DNA from: Bacteroidales bacterium
Lineage (GTDB): Bacteria; Bacteroidota; Bacteroidia; Bacteroidales; VadinHA17
Assembly: GCA_029932855.1 (NCBI GenBank)
Contig: JAOZPG010000001.1
Span: 19,404-83,403 of the forward strand
Direction of reading: 5' to 3'
DNA length: 64,000 nucleotides
The translations under genes were made by a program, and so were the position numbers. This document shows, one piece after another, positions 22,368 through 32,758 of the stretch (its first letter is position 1; every line of letters begins with the position of its first letter). The notes beneath the pieces were generated by a model. It was not told the DNA's origin. It ran no database searches and was given only the letters and a program-made list of their open reading frames with translations.

Positions 22368-23357
22368 ATGGAAATTACACGAAATAATTATGAGCTCTAT
22401 GCTATCGATTTTCTTGAGGGAAATCTCAAACCCTCAATGAAAGAAGCATTTCGTGTCTTCCTTATAAAGAACCCTGAGATTGAAGAAAGGATATTCGAAG
22501 CATATGATATGGTATTGAGTCCTCCTGATATTGAATATGCTTCAGCAGAGTCGTTAAAAAAGACCGCCGAGGACCTGACTACAGAAATACACGAACAAAG
22601 CCTTTCTGAGCCTGAGCTTTTAAAATTCATCCTGAAACCGGGAAATGAAAAATATCCCGATAAGAAGAAACTTAAAAAACCACTGCCAATAATAATTCAA
22701 TTATCAGGTTTAAGATCTGCAGCTGCTATATTCTTATTGCTTATCCTGGTCAAATCTCTGTTTAATAATTATCCCCAGGATGATCTGGTAACAACCAATA
22801 TCATAACAGTGGATAAAAAGCCGTTTGTAGCAAAAGATGAAAAAGCAGGCCTAATTATAGAATCAAATACGAAAGAGAATGAAGCGGGACATATTATTAA
22901 GCCGGTCCGGGAAAATACTCTAAAATATAAAAATCCTTCCGGGGATATAATAACTGTCAGAGACTCAGGGCTAAAATCTCATGATACCGGCAAACAAGAA
23001 AAAACATATAAACTAATCGCTCCCATGGGCTTCAATATGGATATCAAAATTCCCTCTACAAACAAACTGGATCCTCCGATAATATATATCCCACGAATAT
23101 TAAGCCAGCAAGACCTGCTGGCCTTTGAGGCTTATACAATTGAAGATTTCAGGCCTAAGCTTATTGACCCTTACCCTCCTGCTTATAACAAGGGAGAGAA
23201 AATAGCTACTGCTATCGAAACAATTCTGGAGCTTACAAGCAGCCTTACTGGCGGTAATCTGGATATAAAAAGATCCTATAATGAATCCGGAAAGCTTGCA
23301 AGTTTAAATCTCAGTTCCGAAAATATCAGTTTTATCAGAAACAAATCCGGAAATTAA
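22368..23357 (+). CDS. Probable membrane anti-sigma factor
   Basis: 329 residues from the ATG at 22368; an earlier in-frame start at 22338 would overlap the sigma gene. A cytosolic stretch of about 105 residues precedes one membrane helix (LRSAAAIFLLLILVKSLF), then about 200 periplasmic residues rich in Lys and Pro. I see no zinc HxxxCxxC motif and no FecR-type domain. The role is inferred from immediate position after the ECF gene and from topology. Confidence 0.65.
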   Translation: MEITRNNYELYAIDFLEGNLKPSMKEAFRVFLIKNPEIEERIFEAYDMVLSPPDIEYASAESLKKTAEDLTTEIHEQSLSEPELLKFILKPGNEKYPDKKKLKKPLPIIIQLSGLRSAAAIFLLLILVKSLFNNYPQDDLVTTNIITVDKKPFVAKDEKAGLIIESNTKENEAGHIIKPVRENTLKYKNPSGDIITVRDSGLKSHDTGKQEKTYKLIAPMGFNMDIKIPSTNKLDPPIIYIPRILSQQDLLAFEAYTIEDFRPKLIDPYPPAYNKGEKIATAIETILELTSSLTGGNLDIKRSYNESGKLASLNLSSENISFIRNKSGN

Positions 23358-23425
23358 CTTAATGTAACTTTCTTATGAGCTGCACGTCTTTAAGAGTGAA
23401 ATGAAACCAATATTATAAAATCCTT

Positions 23426-24427
23426 ATGAAAAATACCGCTATATTAAAAACAGCTATATTATTAATAACTATTGTAATTTTTAGCAGTCCTGTTTTTAGT
23501 TTCTCCCAGGATACTGTTAAGATAAATATGCCGGACAGTACGATAAGCAGGCAAGAAACTGCCAGCAAGCCGGAAAATAAAAAAGTGCCTGACTCAAATA
23601 AGCTTATACAGGTAAAAGATGGCTATGATGGTACCGATGTTGTAGTTGGACGATATGGTAATATTATTGTCAGTGACAAATATGATACCCTGAAAATAAA
23701 AATCGGTTCTAAAGGAGTGAGGATCACCGAGACATACGATGGGACCAATGTTGAAATAATTGATCCTGCAGACTTTGAGGAAGAATTCAATGTTAGCTGT
23801 AAGAGGCATTTCAAGGGACACTGGGCAGGATTTGAAATTGGAATGAATAATTATGTGAACCCCGGATTTTATCTGCCAGACGATTATATGTCGCTAAATA
23901 CAGGCAAATCATGGAATGTTAATATAAACTTTATCCAATACAGCCTGAATATTGCCAATAATTCATTCGGACTTGTTACTGGACTGGGCTTTCAAATGAA
24001 TGATTATAAGTTTAACGGAAATAACAGTATTGAAAAAGATCCCGCAGGAGACATTATTGAATTGCCAAGGACTGAAAATCTTAAAATGTCGAAACTGCAT
24101 GCTGATTATTTAAGCCTGCCCCTTATACTTGAAATTCATCCCTCATCAGGAAGGATTGGGCGAAAATTTTATTTCGGGGCGGGAATAATTGGTACAATGA
24201 AGATCCGGTCTTATACCAAGCTGAAATATTATGTTGACGGAGAAAAAAACAAGGAAAAAACAAATAACGACTATAATATTTCCCCCCTGCAATATGCAGT
24301 GACATTCCGGGCCGGCTACAGGGCATTAAAGGTGTTTGCAAACTATAACCTGCAAGCCTTGTTTCAGGCTAATCATAGTCCTGAACTTTATCCCTTTTCA
24401 ATTGGGCTGGTACTCTTATCATTTTAA
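23426..24427 (+). CDS. Outer-membrane beta-barrel protein
   Basis: 333 residues with a signal peptide (cleavage near VFSFSQ). A beta-rich segment at about residues 60-115 repeats a GYDGTDVVVG / TYDGTNVEII pattern. The rest (about 130-333) alternates strands in the manner of PorT-like 8-stranded barrels and ends LVLLSF. It is probably the last gene of the sigma/anti-sigma operon, since a terminator follows it. Function unknown. Confidence 0.7.
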   Translation: MKNTAILKTAILLITIVIFSSPVFSFSQDTVKINMPDSTISRQETASKPENKKVPDSNKLIQVKDGYDGTDVVVGRYGNIIVSDKYDTLKIKIGSKGVRITETYDGTNVEIIDPADFEEEFNVSCKRHFKGHWAGFEIGMNNYVNPGFYLPDDYMSLNTGKSWNVNINFIQYSLNIANNSFGLVTGLGFQMNDYKFNGNNSIEKDPAGDIIELPRTENLKMSKLHADYLSLPLILEIHPSSGRIGRKFYFGAGIIGTMKIRSYTKLKYYVDGEKNKEKTNNDYNISPLQYAVTFRAGYRALKVFANYNLQALFQANHSPELYPFSIGLVLLSF

Positions 24428-24454
24428 GCTGCAAGCATTTTTCTCTAAGATATT

Positions 24455-24491
24455 AGCTTACAGGGTCTCATTGTTCCTGTAAGCTTTTATT
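24455..24491 (+). terminator. Intrinsic terminator after the sigma-factor operon
   Basis: AGCTTACAGG at 24455-24464 pairs perfectly with 24476-24485 across an 11-base loop and is followed by TTTTATTT. It lies 28 bases after the stop of the beta-barrel gene. Confidence 0.8.
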
Positions 24492-24619
24492 TAGCCCTTA
24501 CCGGGCCCGGAATTTTAAAATTTTCTTCTTATGGCACACATTTTGAAGATTTTCACATATATACAAAACTTTTGTATTTATGTTTCGTAAATATAAACAT
24601 AACAAAAACCCAATATGTC

Positions 24620-25687
24620 ATGAAAACAAACAGGTTTTTAATTATTCTGCTGCTTATAAGCAGTATCCTTACAAGTTCATGTAGTAAAAAGAAAGGGGAT
24701 ATTGTTCCCGATGATATGGACATTGACCTTTCCGATGCAATAAGTGTTCCTGACCTCGAGAAAAAGGCATTTATCCCTGGCGACTCAATTATAAGCGGAA
24801 GAGATCTTTACCAGAGATTAAGAACCCTGATATATGTTGGAGACCAGGCAGGTACTCTTCTAAATAATTATCTTTCAGAGCTAAACCAATATGAAATTTC
24901 AGGACCAAAAATATTTACTTACTTCGGCGACCAGGATGGTAAAATAAAGTCGGTTATCGTTGATGAGCAAGTAAGCTATAATAACCAGTTATGGGACTAC
25001 TCCCTTACAGTTACCGATGCGGGTAATCCTGCAATGAGAATATACTGGAATGTAAATCCTCGTGAAGCAATAGCAATATTCAGTCCCCAGGGGATGAATT
25101 CAAATACTGTCTTTATGAAAAACGCTATTGTATATATAGAATATTCAGAATCTGCTTCTCTCTTTGACAAGACTATGCTAATAACGATAAGCAATATGGA
25201 TGTTAGTTCACCAGGGAATATGAGCAAGTTGAAAATGTTTATCGGACTCAAAGATGGTGTAGCTCATATTTATGGAAATACAATCCATCCTGAAGACTAC
25301 CTGATTAATGAAAGCTTAACAATAAGCAGGTCCTGGGCTTTTAAGGCAAAGAATGATTTAATAAGGGATATCGCTGTAGCAAAATGCGCCCTGCCACCGT
25401 CAGCAACGACAGCAGACGGTATGTTAAACTTATGGGATGATTATTCCATGGATAAAATACTGGAACAGGAGATCAAGACTGTTTATCCCGGTATTCCCCA
25501 GCAGGATCTTGTCAATTATATAAACTCTGCCAAAGGTAGGGCTTACTTCATTGGATCCCAGGGTTTTATATCAAATGATACGGATGTACCGGAAAACGAT
25601 GGATTTACTCCGGCCTTTATAGACCTTTCAGGAATAGCAGAACCATGGGTTCCAAAAGAGGTATTTGAAATGACAGTGTCATTTTAA
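24620..25687 (+). CDS. Lipoprotein of unknown function
   Basis: 355 residues from the ATG at 24620; the frame opens at 24572 but the first 16 residues are not signal-like. A lipoprotein signal ends LTSSCSKKKG, giving Cys21 or so as the lipid site. A low-complexity acidic linker (DDMDIDLSDA) follows, then a globular region I cannot assign. It is bounded by terminators at 24455 and 25702, so it is probably monocistronic. Confidence 0.7.
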   Translation: MKTNRFLIILLLISSILTSSCSKKKGDIVPDDMDIDLSDAISVPDLEKKAFIPGDSIISGRDLYQRLRTLIYVGDQAGTLLNNYLSELNQYEISGPKIFTYFGDQDGKIKSVIVDEQVSYNNQLWDYSLTVTDAGNPAMRIYWNVNPREAIAIFSPQGMNSNTVFMKNAIVYIEYSESASLFDKTMLITISNMDVSSPGNMSKLKMFIGLKDGVAHIYGNTIHPEDYLINESLTISRSWAFKAKNDLIRDIAVAKCALPPSATTADGMLNLWDDYSMDKILEQEIKTVYPGIPQQDLVNYINSAKGRAYFIGSQGFISNDTDVPENDGFTPAFIDLSGIAEPWVPKEVFEMTVSF

Positions 25688-25701
25688 AAGTATAATAGCA
25701 A

Positions 25702-25736
25702 AAAAACCGGTTGATAGTTTATCAGCCGGTTTTTTG
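25702..25736 (+). terminator. Intrinsic terminator after the lipoprotein gene
   Basis: A long stem of about 15 pairs (one G-U) closes on the loop GTT: AAAACCGG and TTGATA on the left pair with TATCAG and CCGGTTTT on the right. The left A run and right T run suit termination in both directions. Confidence 0.85.
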
Positions 25737-25804
25737 TTTATCCTCCTGTTATTTTCGTATTCCTTTTATATCTTTAACTTGTTGGCCGGTAAATACATTA
25801 CAGA

Positions 25805-28135
25805 ATGCTATATCGAAGAAATTTAGTATTATACATACTTATCTTAAGTATATCTTCCCTTCCCCTGTTAGGACAAAACCGGGCCGACAGCCTGTTAAAC
25901 CTTCTGCTGGAAGCAGAAAAAACTGAAAAAATTGAGATACTTCACAAGCTCAGTAACTATTACATAAGTTCAGACGGTACAAAAGCCCTTAAATATACGA
26001 ATGAAGCAATAAGACTTTCTGAAGAACTAAATAAACCTGCCGAAAAAGCCACTGCATTGAAAAATACGGGCAATGCATATTTTTACCTGGGCAGGTACCG
26101 GCTGGCAGAAGAATCATACCTGGCTGCAATAAGTATATATGAACATTTGGGTAATCTTGATGGTGCTGCCAAGATTTATAATAATTTGGGCGTAATAAAC
26201 AGCAGGCTTGGAAATTACGATAAGTCTCTTGAATACTACCAGCGATCATTAAACATCAAGGAGGAACTGAATGATAAAAAAGGAATAGCCGCAACTGCAA
26301 ATAATATTGGTGAAATATATAAGTTTAAGGGTGACTATCAGAATGCACTCCTCAACTATCAGAAGTCATATAAGCTTAAAAATGAGCTGAATGACAGGCA
26401 GGGAATGGCCAGCAGCCTTAATAACCTGGGAGAGATCTATTCATTATGGGGAGATTATGAAAAAGCTATAGATTATTATCTTAAGGCCAATAGTTTATGG
26501 TCTGAACAGGAAAACCTGCATTTGATTTCCGTTTCTTATCATAATATTGGAGATCTCTATTACAAGCTTAATAATCAAAAGCTGGCACAAAAAAATTATT
26601 TGAAAGCCCTGGAGACCCAGACCAGGCTTAAAGACAGGAACGGGATGATACATTCACTTAAAAACCTGGGGGATCTTTACCTGAAATCGGGCAATTACGA
26701 TAAGGCTGAACAATGCTTTATAAAGGCAATAACATATGCCCGGGAACTGGAGGATAAGACAGCCATTGCTTCTATTCTTAATTATTTTGGCAAATTACAT
26801 ATAGAGCAGGAAGATTATAATGTTGCAATAAAATATTTTAATCAATCACTGGCAATAAATGAAGAACTGGGAAGTCAGTACGGTATTGCTGTAAGTAATA
26901 ATTTACTGGGCAATGTTTATAAAGAATTGGGAAAGTATAAATTGGCCCTGAGGCATTATCATGCAAGTCTTGATATTGCAAATTCCATTAATAACCTAAA
27001 CCTGATAAAAGATAATTATGGGGGTATTGCACTTACTTACCAGGCGGCTGAGAATTACAGGGACGCATTTAATAATTATATGCTCTTTCAGGAGATTAAA
27101 GATTCACTTCTTACAGAACAGAAATTTAAACAGATATCAGAACTTGAAACCAAATACCAGGCTGAACAAAAGGAAAAAGAGATTAAACTGAAGGATATTG
27201 AGCTGGAAAAAAAGGAAACGGAGATACAACAAAGAAAATTTCAGCGAAATGCCCTTCTCCTGGGTATTCTCCTTATTTTCATGCTTGCCCTGGCTATATA
27301 CAGGAGCTACCGGGAAAAACAAAAAGCAAATATTATCTTAAGCAGACAAAAAGCTGAAATAGAAGAAAAAAACAAGGAAATCACCTCCAGTATACGTTAT
27401 GCCAAGAATATTCAAAATGCATTATTACCTCATCCTGATTTTGTCAAAGAACTGTTTCCTGACTCATTTATCTTTTATCGCCCCAAAGATATTGTAAGTG
27501 GTGACTTTTACTGGTTTGCAGAAAGTGAAAATTATAATTATGTGGCAGCAGTTGATGCAACCGGCCATGGGGTTCCCGGTGCTTTCATATCTCTTCTCGG
27601 CTTTAATCTGTTAAATACTATTATTAAAGAAAACCCGGATATTGGTGCGGCAGAATTTTTGAATAAGTTAAATATTGGCTTCAGCAAAAGGATGTATAAG
27701 AGCTATGAAAAGGAAGCACTTCAAGACAGTATGGACCTGGCATTATGCAGAATAGAAAAATCGGGAAAGCAACTTGAATATGCAGGAGCTTATAACCCGG
27801 TATGGATAGCCAGGAAGGGGGAAATGATAATTCATAAAGCAGATAAGCTGTCTATAGGTTCATCAATAGAGTATCCTGACAGGCAATATACTTCCCATAG
27901 TATTTCCCTTAACAAAGGAGATATGATATATCTGTTTTCAGATGGTTATGCCGATCAGTTTGGTGGTCCGAGATCTAAAAAGTTCATGTATAAAAAACTC
28001 AAAGAACTGTTACTCGAAAATTGTTTGAAAAAACCCTCCAGGCAGAAAGAGATACTTAATGAAAATTTAATTAACTGGAAAAAAGATCTTGAACAGATAG
28101 ATGATATATTAATAATTGGAATACGAATTAAATAA
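25805..28135 (+). CDS. TPR-containing SpoIIE/PP2C-type phosphatase
   Basis: 776 residues. A signal peptide ends near LPLLGQN. About ten tetratricopeptide repeats (NNLGEIYSLWGDYEKAIDYY-type) fill residues 40-440. A coiled coil (about 445-478), one membrane helix (about 481-498) and a second coiled coil follow. The C-terminal SpoIIE phosphatase domain (about 540-776) keeps metal-site motifs DIVSGDFYW, AAVDATGHGVPGAF and the final DDILIIGI. The periplasmic TPR region probably senses a partner and the cytosolic domain dephosphorylates a Ser/Thr protein. No anti-sigma antagonist lies nearby. Confidence 0.88.
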   Translation: MLYRRNLVLYILILSISSLPLLGQNRADSLLNLLLEAEKTEKIEILHKLSNYYISSDGTKALKYTNEAIRLSEELNKPAEKATALKNTGNAYFYLGRYRLAEESYLAAISIYEHLGNLDGAAKIYNNLGVINSRLGNYDKSLEYYQRSLNIKEELNDKKGIAATANNIGEIYKFKGDYQNALLNYQKSYKLKNELNDRQGMASSLNNLGEIYSLWGDYEKAIDYYLKANSLWSEQENLHLISVSYHNIGDLYYKLNNQKLAQKNYLKALETQTRLKDRNGMIHSLKNLGDLYLKSGNYDKAEQCFIKAITYARELEDKTAIASILNYFGKLHIEQEDYNVAIKYFNQSLAINEELGSQYGIAVSNNLLGNVYKELGKYKLALRHYHASLDIANSINNLNLIKDNYGGIALTYQAAENYRDAFNNYMLFQEIKDSLLTEQKFKQISELETKYQAEQKEKEIKLKDIELEKKETEIQQRKFQRNALLLGILLIFMLALAIYRSYREKQKANIILSRQKAEIEEKNKEITSSIRYAKNIQNALLPHPDFVKELFPDSFIFYRPKDIVSGDFYWFAESENYNYVAAVDATGHGVPGAFISLLGFNLLNTIIKENPDIGAAEFLNKLNIGFSKRMYKSYEKEALQDSMDLALCRIEKSGKQLEYAGAYNPVWIARKGEMIIHKADKLSIGSSIEYPDRQYTSHSISLNKGDMIYLFSDGYADQFGGPRSKKFMYKKLKELLLENCLKKPSRQKEILNENLINWKKDLEQIDDILIIGIRIK

Positions 28136-28152
28136 AACTAAATATTTTGTAT

Positions 28153-28860
28153 ATGAGGCTATTACTAATAAGCAATTCAACAAATGCAGGTGAAGAATAT
28201 TTATATCATCCCAAAGAAAATATAAAAGAATTCCTGGGCAGGAAAGCAATAAGCTGCCTGTTTATTCCTTATGCCGCAGTTACTTTTTCATTTGATGATT
28301 ATGAAAAAAAAGTAAAAGACAGGTTCCGCGAACTGGGACATGATATTAAATCCATACACAAATATGATGACCCGGTTTCTGCCATTCTTAATGCTGAAGC
28401 AATTGTTGTTGGGGGAGGAAATACCTGGCAGCTAACCAGGATGATGCAGGAACAAAAACTAATGGAAGCTGTAAGGGAAAAACTCCTGCAAGGAGTTCCG
28501 TATATTGGCTGGAGTGCCGGATCTAATATTGCATGTCCTACAATTAAAACAACAAACGACATGCCTGTTACTCAGCCCCCCGATTTCACAGCTCTTAACA
28601 TATTACCCTTCCAGATAAACCCTCATTACCTGGATGCCGGTCCTGATGGCCATGCAGGAGAAACACGGGAAATGAGAATAGAAGAATTTCTTGAACTTAA
28701 CCCCGGTATTTTTGTTGTTGGCCTGAGAGAAGGAACCATGTTAAAGTTTGATGACGGGCAACTCCGGCTTATTGGTCCCAGGCCTGCCAGGATATTTAAA
28801 AAAGGTCAAACAGCCATAGAAGTTGCACCGGGAGAGGATATGAGCTTTCTTCTGGCTTAA
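28153..28860 (+). CDS. pepE: Alpha-aspartyl dipeptidase (peptidase E, S51)
   Basis: 235 residues from the ATG at 28153; a TTG at 28147 would add two. Peptidase E cleaves dipeptides with N-terminal Asp. The nucleophile is Ser121 in GWSAGSN and the catalytic His is His158 in NPHYLD. The VGGGNTWQL oxyanion segment is at 87-94. It starts 17 bases after the phosphatase stop, probably in the same transcript. Confidence 0.93.
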   Translation: MRLLLISNSTNAGEEYLYHPKENIKEFLGRKAISCLFIPYAAVTFSFDDYEKKVKDRFRELGHDIKSIHKYDDPVSAILNAEAIVVGGGNTWQLTRMMQEQKLMEAVREKLLQGVPYIGWSAGSNIACPTIKTTNDMPVTQPPDFTALNILPFQINPHYLDAGPDGHAGETREMRIEEFLELNPGIFVVGLREGTMLKFDDGQLRLIGPRPARIFKKGQTAIEVAPGEDMSFLLA

Positions 28861-28915
28861 ACCTCATGAATCCTAAATAGCATGTATTCACAAACCCCTG
28901 TCATATATTACTGCC

Positions 28916-31537
28916 ATGATCAGGTTTATTAAGAAACTAATCATTATCATAATTGCAACTATTATTCTGGTAACGGTAAGTGCATTGATATACCTGGAAT
29001 ATAATAAAGATTCAATTAGCTCAAAGATTATAGAAAAAATTAATGAGCAGCTTGCAGCCAGGGTGGAAGTAGAAAAGATAGATCTTACCCTGCTTCATCA
29101 TTTTCCCCAATTTACTGCAAATCTTAAAAATGTTATAATATTTGATCCTCCTTCTTTTTCTGCCGGAGAAAAATCATTTGAGGGTGGTGACACCTTGCTT
29201 TGTGTTGAAATGCTACATCTTGATTTTGACATCTCAGGCCTGCTAAATAAAAATATTATATTAAGCAGGCTGGTTTGTAAAAAAGGAAGAGTATATATTA
29301 AAATAAGTAAAAGGCAAACCAACTACAGGATATTTAAGGAGGAAGAAATTGCTGAAACTGAAAAAGCTCTTCATCTCGACTTAAAGAATTTTGAATTCCA
29401 TGATATCCGACTTTATTATTATAATGTCCCGTCCGGATTTATGATAAAGACCAATACCCGAAAAACAAAACTCTCTAAGAAAAGATCTGTTTTTGAACTT
29501 AATTCAGAATTTTATATCGACCAGCTCTGGTCTAAGAACAAGTTATTGACCAAAAAGCAAATGGTAAAAGCAAAAGTTCCTTTTAGTATTGAAGAAGATG
29601 TTTATAAAATATCCCGGGCCAGGGTAGAATTTGCTGACCTGGATATGCGGCTGACAGGTGAATTATCAAAACATAAGGCAGGAAACATTAATCTAAATAT
29701 TAATGCTGTTAACAAAAGCGATAATGCTTTCATAAAATTTGCCGGCAAAGAATTTGAAAATAATTTTAAACTCTCAATTGCACCAAGCGGACTAAAACTT
29801 GAAGCAAATATTAAAGGGAAAATAGCTCAGGAAAAACCTTTACAAATAAGCCTTAATTATAAACTGGAAGAAGGAAAGCTATTACTGAAAAACAAAGATG
29901 TCTTATTTGAGGACCTGTCTCTTTCCGGAAATTATAACAATGGAAAGCTTGAAAGTAACATCCCCTCAAGCTTTACAGTCAATGATTATAGCTTTACTTT
30001 TAAAAAAAATACCATTAATGGTAATTTTTACCTGAGAAATCTGAGAAATCCTCATTTTGAGGGGAGCCTGGCAGGCGATCTTGATCTCTATGAAGTACAA
30101 AAGATGTTACCTTCCCGGGAAGACTATTCCATCAATGGACTAGCACATGTTAATATAAGTCTGTCCGGGAAATTAGATAAGCTAAAAAATATACAACTAA
30201 ATAATATTGAGGATTTTAAACCGGAAGGACATATAGAACTCCTGGGTATCAATGCAGTATCCGGGGACAATCATTTTACTTACAATGACCTGAAAGGCAG
30301 CATTATGCTGGGTAAGCATTTCTGGATGGACAATATAAATGGAAATGTGAACGGGAGCCAATTTATATTATCGGGTGAGGTGAGGAATGTTTTTTCTCAT
30401 TTTGCATATAAGGAACAAAATATCGTTCTGAAAGGGAATCTTCACAGTCCCAATCTAAAACTAGATCAATTATTATCTGAAAATAGTCAGGCCGATACAA
30501 CATTAATTAAAAGAAAGAAGATACTATTTCCAAAACATTTGATTGCAAAAATTGAATTCAGTTCCGATAATATCTCTCTTGGAAAATTCGATGCAAAAAA
30601 TATGAAAGGAACCCTGATCTATGAACCGGGTAAACTCTATCTGAACTCCCTTTTCCTGGAAACAATGGATGGCGCGGCTGAGGGAAACAGTCAGATATTT
30701 GATAATGGAAACAAGTCCCTGCTTATCCAAACCCAGACAAAGCTAAAGGATATAAATATTAAAAAACTATTCTATTCAATGAATAATTTCAGTCAGGATT
30801 TTATCACGGAAGAAAACCTCAATGGTGATATTTCGGGTGATTTCAGTTTTTATTCACTATGGTCGGATGAACTAAAAATTAATAAGGAAAGCATTGTTAC
30901 TGAAGGCGAATTCAACATAAAAAACGGGGAATTGAATCATTTTGCTCCCATACAAAGCCTGTCGAAATTCATTGCTGTGGAAGAACTTGAAAATATTAAA
31001 TTCTCAGAACTTTCAAACACCATTTATATTATAAATGAGAAAATAATTATTCCCAAAATGAATATTTATTCATCTGCTTTCAATATTACAGCAGCCGGGA
31101 CACATTATTTTAATAATAACTTTAATTACAAACTCAAAGTATTATTAGTTGAAATACTGGCTGCCAAAGCCAGGAGAAACAAAAAAGAAAATAGTACATT
31201 CGGTATAATTGAGGATGACGGCCTTGGTAAAACTTCTTTGTATCTCAATGTGGAGGGAACCGGGGATGGTATTGAAATAAGTTATGACAGAAAAGAAATG
31301 ATGAATACTGTAAAACAAAAAATTCAAAAGGAAAAGGAAAATCTTAGGTCAATATTCAATGAAAAATCCGGATCCTCAGACAAAACCCAGCCGGATTCAT
31401 CTGAAGAAAAGAAAGAAAAACATTTTCGCCTTGAATGGGAAGAGGAAGACAGCCCGGATAGCACAAAGACCGGTTCAAAAAAATTGAATTTATCCTGGGA
31501 AGAAGAAACGGATACTACCGGTATAAAGAATGATTAA
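28916..31537 (+). CDS. AsmA-family protein
   Basis: 873 residues. One N-terminal membrane anchor (about 4-27) is followed by an AsmA start (LARVEVEKIDLTLLHHFPQFTANLKNV) and a long repetitive beta-rich body. The AsmA-like C-terminal domain spans about 620-790. The tail (about 800-873) is charged and repeats an LEWEEED / LSWEEE motif. AsmA-like proteins bridge the periplasm and are linked to lipid transport; that role here is by family only. Confidence 0.82.
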   Translation: MIRFIKKLIIIIIATIILVTVSALIYLEYNKDSISSKIIEKINEQLAARVEVEKIDLTLLHHFPQFTANLKNVIIFDPPSFSAGEKSFEGGDTLLCVEMLHLDFDISGLLNKNIILSRLVCKKGRVYIKISKRQTNYRIFKEEEIAETEKALHLDLKNFEFHDIRLYYYNVPSGFMIKTNTRKTKLSKKRSVFELNSEFYIDQLWSKNKLLTKKQMVKAKVPFSIEEDVYKISRARVEFADLDMRLTGELSKHKAGNINLNINAVNKSDNAFIKFAGKEFENNFKLSIAPSGLKLEANIKGKIAQEKPLQISLNYKLEEGKLLLKNKDVLFEDLSLSGNYNNGKLESNIPSSFTVNDYSFTFKKNTINGNFYLRNLRNPHFEGSLAGDLDLYEVQKMLPSREDYSINGLAHVNISLSGKLDKLKNIQLNNIEDFKPEGHIELLGINAVSGDNHFTYNDLKGSIMLGKHFWMDNINGNVNGSQFILSGEVRNVFSHFAYKEQNIVLKGNLHSPNLKLDQLLSENSQADTTLIKRKKILFPKHLIAKIEFSSDNISLGKFDAKNMKGTLIYEPGKLYLNSLFLETMDGAAEGNSQIFDNGNKSLLIQTQTKLKDINIKKLFYSMNNFSQDFITEENLNGDISGDFSFYSLWSDELKINKESIVTEGEFNIKNGELNHFAPIQSLSKFIAVEELENIKFSELSNTIYIINEKIIIPKMNIYSSAFNITAAGTHYFNNNFNYKLKVLLVEILAAKARRNKKENSTFGIIEDDGLGKTSLYLNVEGTGDGIEISYDRKEMMNTVKQKIQKEKENLRSIFNEKSGSSDKTQPDSSEEKKEKHFRLEWEEEDSPDSTKTGSKKLNLSWEEETDTTGIKND

Positions 31538-31577
31538 AGTATTAATATTGTAATATTATCCATTCAATCAGCATATT

Positions 31578-32732
31578 TTGATAGCATATAAAGAAAAAGC
31601 ATTTTTAAAAATCCTACTATTAATAATTGCCATTCTTATAGGAATAGGTTCATTATTATATACAAACAGGCTGGCCGGTCAACTTAAGCTGGAAGAGAAA
31701 AAGAAAGTGGAATTATGGGCTGCAGCTATGCAACAATTAATCAACTCGGAAAACCCCGGCGAAAATATATCATTCCTGTTCAGGGTAATTGAGGGTAATA
31801 CTACTGTACCGCTTATTCTTGTTAATGAAGAAGGAGATACTATCTCAACAAGGAATTTAAATTACAGGAAGCTTGAAAACAGGAAATATCTTGAAAAGCA
31901 ACTGGAACAAATGAAGGCTGAACATGAACCTATAGAGATAGTTATCTCCGAGGAAAGTATTCATTATATGTATTATAAGGATTCTGTATTGCTTACAAAA
32001 CTCCGGTACTTCCCATATGTGCAACTGGGAGTTATTATACTTTTTGTATTTGTATCATACCTGGCTTTCAGCAACTCAAGAAAATATGAACAAAACCAGG
32101 TCTGGGTCGGTCTTACTAAAGAAACAGCACACCAACTGGGGACCCCGGCTTCTTCCCTTAATGGATGGATAGATGTTCTGAAATTGAAAAAAACAGATGA
32201 GAAAATAATCCATGAACTTGAAAAAGATGTTAAAAGGATTGAAAAAATAACGGAAAGATTTTCAAGAATTGGATCCAGAACCAGGCTGGAAAAACAAAAT
32301 ATTGTTCCTGTATTGTTTAATACTGTAACCTATTTTAAAACAAGGCTTTCCAGCCAGTTGAAAATAATGCTTAATATTTCTGAAGAAGATGAGATCATTC
32401 TGCCTGTAAATGAGGCCCTGTTTGAATGGGTGCTCGAAAATCTTATTAAAAATGCAGCAGATTCAACGAAAGGACACGGCCTCATAAAAATAGAATTATC
32501 TGTTCTGGAAAAAATTGTAAATATTGATATTATCGACTCGGGCAAAGGGATCCCAAAATCAAAGTTCAAAACAATATTTAAGCCCGGTTTCACCACTAAA
32601 GAAAGAGGGTGGGGACTTGGATTGTCCCTTTCAAGGAGAATAATCGAAGACTACCATAAAGGCAAAATCTTTGTTGAACGATCAGATCTCAACCAGGGAA
32701 GTTGTATTAGGATTGTGTTGAAAAGATCCTGA
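31578..32732 (+). CDS. Orphan sensor histidine kinase
   Basis: 384 residues. Two membrane helices (about 10-29 and 148-165) enclose a 115-residue periplasmic domain. The H-box is KETAHQLGTP with His185. The ATPase has ENLIKNAADS (N box), DSGKGIP (G1) and GFTTKERGWGLGLSLSRR (F and G2). The start is TTG at 31578; I see no ATG that keeps the first helix. No response regulator is adjacent. It follows the AsmA gene after 40 bases. Confidence 0.88.
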   Translation: MIAYKEKAFLKILLLIIAILIGIGSLLYTNRLAGQLKLEEKKKVELWAAAMQQLINSENPGENISFLFRVIEGNTTVPLILVNEEGDTISTRNLNYRKLENRKYLEKQLEQMKAEHEPIEIVISEESIHYMYYKDSVLLTKLRYFPYVQLGVIILFVFVSYLAFSNSRKYEQNQVWVGLTKETAHQLGTPASSLNGWIDVLKLKKTDEKIIHELEKDVKRIEKITERFSRIGSRTRLEKQNIVPVLFNTVTYFKTRLSSQLKIMLNISEEDEIILPVNEALFEWVLENLIKNAADSTKGHGLIKIELSVLEKIVNIDIIDSGKGIPKSKFKTIFKPGFTTKERGWGLGLSLSRRIIEDYHKGKIFVERSDLNQGSCIRIVLKRS

Positions 32733-32758
32733 TAATAAAAGCCTCCCTGTCTTTTCTT

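Noticed and set aside
24501..24510. Perfect palindrome CCGGGCCCGG after the sigma-operon terminator
   Set aside because: It has no loop, no T run and no second copy that I could find; it may be chance.
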